DNA from: Desulfovibrio sp.
GTDB taxonomy: Bacteria > Desulfobacterota > Desulfovibrionia > Desulfovibrionales > Desulfovibrionaceae
NCBI GenBank assembly: GCA_003525525.1
Contig: DQED01000321.1
Coordinates: 8,657-18,233 of the forward strand
Reading direction: 5' to 3'
DNA: 9,577 nt
Under the pieces are notes generated by a model, which ran no database searches, had not been told where the DNA came from, and saw nothing but the letters and a program-made list of their open reading frames with translations. This document shows positions 6,368-9,577 of this stretch, piece after piece (the stretch's first letter is position 1; every line of letters starts with the position of its first letter). The position numbers were made by a program, and so were the translations under genes.

Positions 6368-7156
6368 ATGAGACGCCAATCCGGCAGGACGACAGCCCGA
6401 AAAGGGGGGACGGACGGAAACCTCCTCGACGGGACGGATGCGGTCAGGCTGCTCGACATCATCGAGGCCTGCCTCAACTGCGGGAAGCAGGAGGATTTCA
6501 CGTCCTTGTTTTCGGACAGCCGGGACGTGCTGCCTTTTGATTGCGCCCTGGTTCTGTCCGGACGCCTCGAAGCCCGCGGCGTGGCCGTGGCCGACGGCGT
6601 CAGCATCGGTTTCCCCACCGCCTGGATCGACGCCTATCTGGCGAAACTCGGCCCACAGCGGGACGGGGTCGTCAAAGGGGCGATGACGGCCCGGGGCATC
6701 CAAAGCTGGTGCGATGCCCACGTCCGGCTCGAGCAACCCAACGCCCTGGCATTGTGCCGGGATTTTGGCCTGCGAAGCGGCTATGTCGCCGGCCTGCCGC
6801 CGACCTTCGAGGAGCGCGAGGGCCGCCTCGTCTGTTTCGGCGGCGCATCGGCAACAGCCGACAGTCGGGGCGAGGCCGTCGTCCGTTGCCTGGCTCCCCA
6901 CCTCCTTCTGGCCTTTTCCCGGCTGCGGCGGGCGAAACGAAGCCCCTCAGGGCAACCCGTCGTCTCGCCTCGGGAAAAGGAAGTCCTCCAGTGGCTGAAG
7001 CAGGGCAAAAGCTCCTGGGACATCTCCAGAATCCTGGGCATCCGGGAGCGGACGGTGAATTTTCACGTGGCCAACATCATGCGCAAGCTCGGCACGTACA
7101 ACCGGGCGCAGGCCGTGGCCGCCGCGCTGCACCGGCAACTGATCGATTTCGATTGA
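6368..7156 (+). CDS. LuxR-family regulator with autoinducer-binding-like domain (LuxR solo)
   Basis: 262 residues. Residues 25-185 resemble the autoinducer-binding domain and 197-257 the LuxR helix-turn-helix. Aligned by eye to TraR, five of the six AHL-pocket positions are kept: Trp86 (W57), Tyr90 (Y61), Asp99 (D70), Trp114 (W85) and Gly138 (G113, in DFGLRSG against TraR DFGIRSG). Pro71 is Gly100. The first five have exactly the TraR spacing; the segment to Gly138 is 4 residues shorter. The DNA-binding signature Glu203, Leu207, Gly213 (PREKEVLQWLKQG) is intact. The start has GGAGG 4 bases upstream. No luxI is in the window, so it is a solo as far as can be seen. The ligand could be an AHL from neighbours or something else. 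It probably acts on the methyltransferase gene 162 bases downstream, where a lux-box-like site lies. Confidence 0.85.
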   Translation: MRRQSGRTTARKGGTDGNLLDGTDAVRLLDIIEACLNCGKQEDFTSLFSDSRDVLPFDCALVLSGRLEARGVAVADGVSIGFPTAWIDAYLAKLGPQRDGVVKGAMTARGIQSWCDAHVRLEQPNALALCRDFGLRSGYVAGLPPTFEEREGRLVCFGGASATADSRGEAVVRCLAPHLLLAFSRLRRAKRSPSGQPVVSPREKEVLQWLKQGKSSWDISRILGIRERTVNFHVANIMRKLGTYNRAQAVAAALHRQLIDFD

Positions 7157-7222
7157 AGCCGCCGCGTCTTCCCGCTGTTTGCGCCGTTCGTCCCCTTCTC
7201 GGCATCTGCTTTGTCCGCTTGC

Positions 7223-7242
7223 CCCTGTCATTTCTCCCAGGT
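7223..7242. promoter_or_regulatory. lux-box-like 20-mer between luxR-type gene and methyltransferase
   Basis: CCCTGTCATTTCTCCCAGGT carries CCTG-N10-CAGG as a perfect inverted repeat and matches the Vibrio fischeri lux box ACCTGTAGGATCGTACAGGT at 12 of 20 positions, including CCTGT at 2-6 and CAGGT at 16-20. It lies 67 bases past the regulator stop and about 76 before the methyltransferase start. No clear -10 is visible at the usual distance. Confidence 0.45.
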
Positions 7243-7281
7243 GCGGAAAAAGTCTCCCTGGGCCATGCTCCGGGGCATCGG

Positions 7282-7301
7282 CCGGGTCGCAGCGGACCCG
7301 G
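7282..7301 (+). promoter_or_regulatory. 20-bp inverted repeat before the methyltransferase ribosome site
   Basis: CCGGGTC-GCAGCG-GACCCGG has perfect 7-bp arms and ends 7 bases before AGGAGG (7309-7314). It could be a protein operator, being the same length as a lux box but with a different sequence, or an mRNA hairpin modulating translation. Confidence 0.45.
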
Positions 7302-7318
7302 ACAACGCAGGAGGGATG

Positions 7319-8338
7319 ATGGAACGGGAGAACGTATTGCCTGGCGTGGACGACCGCATCGTTTGGGACCTCTGGGGCTCGGCGATCCATTTGCCGGCCG
7401 TGCTGGCCGCCGATGCCCTGGGCATTTTCGAGGCGCTGGAAACGCAGCCCGCCGGGGAGGCGGAACTGGCCGCGCGACTCGGTCTTGATGGGCACGGACT
7501 GGCCGGTCTGCTGCCGTTGCTGGCCTGTCTGGGATTTCTGACCAAACGGCTGGGTCGCTTCGGGCTCAGCGAAGCCGGCTGCCGGTACCTGCGCCGGGGA
7601 CAGCCGTTCTACTGGGGGGACGCGCTTGGCGTCATGCGGGAGTTGCCCATGGTCCGGGCGCTTTGTCAGGCGCTTGGCGACAAGGCTGGGCCCGGGCAGT
7701 ACCAGGCGGCCAAGGGCTGGGGCGAGGGCCGTCTCGACGAAGAGGCCGCCACGGCCGTGGCCCGGGTCATGCAAAGCCAGTCCCTGGGCGCTTCCCTGGG
7801 TTTGGCGGCCACCGGGCGTTTCCAGGGCGTCTCCAGGCTGCTGGACGTGGGCGGCGGGTCGGGCTGCTTTGCCGTCGCCCTGGCCCGGCGCGATCCGGCC
7901 TTGCGCTGTACGGTGATGGACTTGCCGGCCATGTGCCGGGTCGCCGCCGGATACCTGGAAGCGGCCGGCCTTGCCAGTCGGATCGACACCTTGCCCCTGG
8001 ACATGTTCCGGGAGTCCTGGCCCGAGGGGTATGACGCCATGCTGCTGTCCAACATCCTGCACGACTGGGACGAGGCGACCAACCGGGAGCTGGCGGCCCG
8101 GGCCTTTCAGGCCCTTCCCAGGGGTGGGCGGGTCTTTGTGCACGAAATCCTCGTCGACGACGACGGCGTCGGTCCCCTGGCCGCGGCCGCCTTGTCGGTC
8201 TTGCTTTATCTGGCAGTACGCGGCCGGCAGTATGCGGCCAAGGAGATCGCGTCGCTGCTTGCGGCCGCCGGCTTTGTCGACGTCGGCGTCAACGCCGCCC
8301 ACGGCTATTATTCCCTTGTCGTTGCCCGCAAGCCCTGA
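7319..8338 (+). CDS. SAM-dependent O-methyltransferase, family 2 (CrtF/BchU/acetylserotonin type)
   Basis: 339 residues. This family transfers methyl from S-adenosylmethionine to hydroxyl groups (or carbon in BchU) of small, often aromatic or isoprenoid, molecules in the cytoplasm. Residues about 12-90 form the N-terminal winged-helix dimerisation domain (LWGSAIHLPAVLAADALGIFEAL, then LGFLTKRLGRFGLSEAG). The SAM motif I is LLDVGGGSG (174-182), followed by VMDLPAM (199-205). SNILHDWDE (244-252) holds the family's catalytic His-Asp-Trp at 248-250, and the end HGYYSLVVARKP is characteristic. Two adjacent ATGs occur; the second (7319) is preferred because AGGAGG ends 4 bases before it and only 1 base before the first (7316). 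No other biosynthetic gene is in the window, so the substrate is unknown. Its position after a LuxR-type regulator and a lux-box-like site suggests signal control. Confidence 0.88.
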   Translation: MERENVLPGVDDRIVWDLWGSAIHLPAVLAADALGIFEALETQPAGEAELAARLGLDGHGLAGLLPLLACLGFLTKRLGRFGLSEAGCRYLRRGQPFYWGDALGVMRELPMVRALCQALGDKAGPGQYQAAKGWGEGRLDEEAATAVARVMQSQSLGASLGLAATGRFQGVSRLLDVGGGSGCFAVALARRDPALRCTVMDLPAMCRVAAGYLEAAGLASRIDTLPLDMFRESWPEGYDAMLLSNILHDWDEATNRELAARAFQALPRGGRVFVHEILVDDDGVGPLAAAALSVLLYLAVRGRQYAAKEIASLLAAAGFVDVGVNAAHGYYSLVVARKP

Positions 8339-8365
8339 GCCCGCCCGGACCGTCCCGAAGGAAGG

Positions 8366-8394
8366 GAGACAAGGCCGAATTTTTTTTCTATAAT
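8366..8394 (+). promoter_or_regulatory. Sigma-70-type promoter for citrate synthase
   Basis: A perfect TATAAT (8389-8394) lies 17 bases after GAGACA (8366-8371, four of six matches to TTGACA), with a run of eight T just before the -10. The start of transcription would be near 8401, giving a leader of about 77 bases. Confidence 0.7.
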
Positions 8395-8477
8395 GGGAGC
8401 AACACGAAACGGCGTCGCAGCCGCCGCGCCGCTTGCGGCCGTTCTCTCCCCCTCACCCCCCGGACACGAGGAGCCTC

Positions 8478-9577
8478 ATGCGCGAAGTCAAAACCGCCAC
8501 ATTGACCTACGGCGAAAAAACCCTGGAACTGCCCGTCACCGTGGGCAGCGAGGGCGAGGTCGGCATCGACGTCGCCTCCCTGGAAAAGGAGGCCGGGCTG
8601 CTCTGCTTCGACCCCGGCTACGGCAATACCGGCTCCTGCCTGTCGTCGATCACCTTCGTCGACGGCGAAAAGGGCATTTTGCGCTATCGCGGCATCCCCA
8701 TCGAACAGTTGGCCGAAAAAAGTTCTTTTATCGAGACCGCGATGCTGTTGATCTTCGGCAAGCTCCCGACGGCCGAAGAACGTACGGCGTTTCGTTCGCT
8801 GCTGTCCGAGCACGAGCTCTTGCACGAAGGCTTGCTCCATCATTTCGACGGGTTCCCGCCGGGCGGACAGCCGATGGCCATTCTGTCGGCCGTCATCAAC
8901 TCGCTTGGCAACTACCACCCCGAGCTGCTCGAAATCCAGACCATGGACGACTTCATGCTGGCCGTGGGCAAGCTCGTGAGCAAGGTGCGCACCATCGCCG
9001 CCTTCAGCTACCGCAAATCCCTGGGCCTGCCCTTCATGTACCCGGACCCCAACCTCAGCTATTGCCGCAACTTCCTGCACATGATGTTCTCGGTGCCCAA
9101 CCGCGACTACGAGCCCACGCAGCAGGCCGTTGCGGCGCTGTCGCTTTTCCTCGTGGTCCACGCCGACCACGAGCAGAACTGCTCCTGTTCCACGGTGCGC
9201 ATGGTGGGTTCCACCCAGGCGAACCTCTTCGCCAGCGTCTCCTCGGGCATCTGCGCCCTGTGGGGGCGGCTGCACGGCGGGGCCAACGCCGCGGTCATCG
9301 ACATGCTCGAGCAGATCCTCGCCGGCAAGCACAAGGTCAAATCCTTCCTGGAACTGGTCAAGCGCAAGGAACGCCGGCTCATGGGCTTCGGACACCGCGT
9401 CTACAAGAATTTCGACCCCCGGGCCAGGGTGCTCAAAAAGGCCGCCCACGACCTCGTCTTCCAGTCCGGCCAGAGCGATCCCCTCATGGACATCGCCCTG
9501 GAACTGGAGGAGGCCGCCCTTTCCGACGACTACTTCAAGAGCCGCAAGCTCTATCCCAACGTGGACTTCTATTCCGG
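8478..9577 (+). CDS. gltA: Si-type citrate synthase (type II, GltA-like), 3' end outside window
   Basis: 366 complete codons, open to the right edge; the family is about 430 residues, so roughly the last 60-70 are missing. It condenses oxaloacetate and acetyl-CoA to citrate in the cytoplasm. All three catalytic residues are present: His266 (LHGGAN), His306 (MGFGHRVYKN) and Asp363 (YPNVDFYSG), near E. coli His264, His305 and Asp362. HADHEQN (228-234) binds oxaloacetate. The extended N-terminal domain (FDPGYGNTGSCLSSITFVDGEKGILRYRG) is that of hexameric gram-negative enzymes. By eye, E. coli NADH-site residues Arg109, Thr111 and Cys206 are Glu111, Glu113 and Asn208 here, so NADH control may differ. 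GAGGAG lies 4 bases before the ATG, and it has its own promoter. The 139 bases between the methyltransferase and this gene hold only that promoter and the leader. Confidence 0.95.
   Translation, partial: MREVKTATLTYGEKTLELPVTVGSEGEVGIDVASLEKEAGLLCFDPGYGNTGSCLSSITFVDGEKGILRYRGIPIEQLAEKSSFIETAMLLIFGKLPTAEERTAFRSLLSEHELLHEGLLHHFDGFPPGGQPMAILSAVINSLGNYHPELLEIQTMDDFMLAVGKLVSKVRTIAAFSYRKSLGLPFMYPDPNLSYCRNFLHMMFSVPNRDYEPTQQAVAALSLFLVVHADHEQNCSCSTVRMVGSTQANLFASVSSGICALWGRLHGGANAAVIDMLEQILAGKHKVKSFLELVKRKERRLMGFGHRVYKNFDPRARVLKKAAHDLVFQSGQSDPLMDIALELEEAALSDDYFKSRKLYPNVDFYS

Noticed and set aside
8388..9449. Minus-strand open frame opposite citrate synthase
   Set aside because: Shadow of a gene with all catalytic residues in order on the plus strand.

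Overview
The window reads as chromosomal DNA of a high-GC, anaerobic, selenoprotein-making delta-type sulfate reducer, most like the Desulfovibrionaceae (Desulfovibrio/Solidesulfovibrio). This is inferred from protein style: a periplasmic selenocysteine formate dehydrogenase of the two-subunit FdhAB type, the GC-rich codon use, and strong Shine-Dalgarno sequences. No species call is possible from the sequence alone.

Left half (minus strand, read right to left from 5043 to 124): an apparent formate dehydrogenase operon. fdhA is the 1012-residue Tat-exported catalytic subunit, with an in-frame TGA read as selenocysteine 189 and a SECIS-like hairpin just after it. fdhB is a 243-residue protein with twelve Cys spaced for three [4Fe-4S] clusters. 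The third gene is an FdhE-type maturation protein with four CXXC motifs. The two gaps inside the operon are unusually structured: a 10-bp-stem hairpin lies between fdhA and fdhB, and several strong overlapping hairpins lie between fdhB and fdhE. No membrane or cytochrome subunit is present, so a soluble periplasmic enzyme handing electrons to a separately encoded cytochrome c3 is likely.

Middle (5044-5411): a divergent intergenic region containing an AT-rich island. It carries candidate operator repeats and a -24/-12 (sigma-54-like) candidate promoter facing right.

Right half (plus strand): a second, divergent FdhE-family gene; a LuxR-family regulator whose N-terminal domain keeps most of the acyl-homoserine-lactone (AHL) pocket signature, with no luxI in the window; and a gap holding a lux-box-like 20-mer and a second 20-bp inverted repeat. 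Then come a family-2 SAM-dependent O-methyltransferase, a good sigma-70-type promoter, and the start of a Si-type citrate synthase that runs off the right edge.

The FDH genes form one functional unit with the two FdhE proteins. The most interesting unit is LuxR solo, lux-box-like site and O-methyltransferase, which looks like a possible signal-responsive methylation module next to a CO2/formate enzyme. That link is inference; the residues and repeats it rests on are visible in the sequence.
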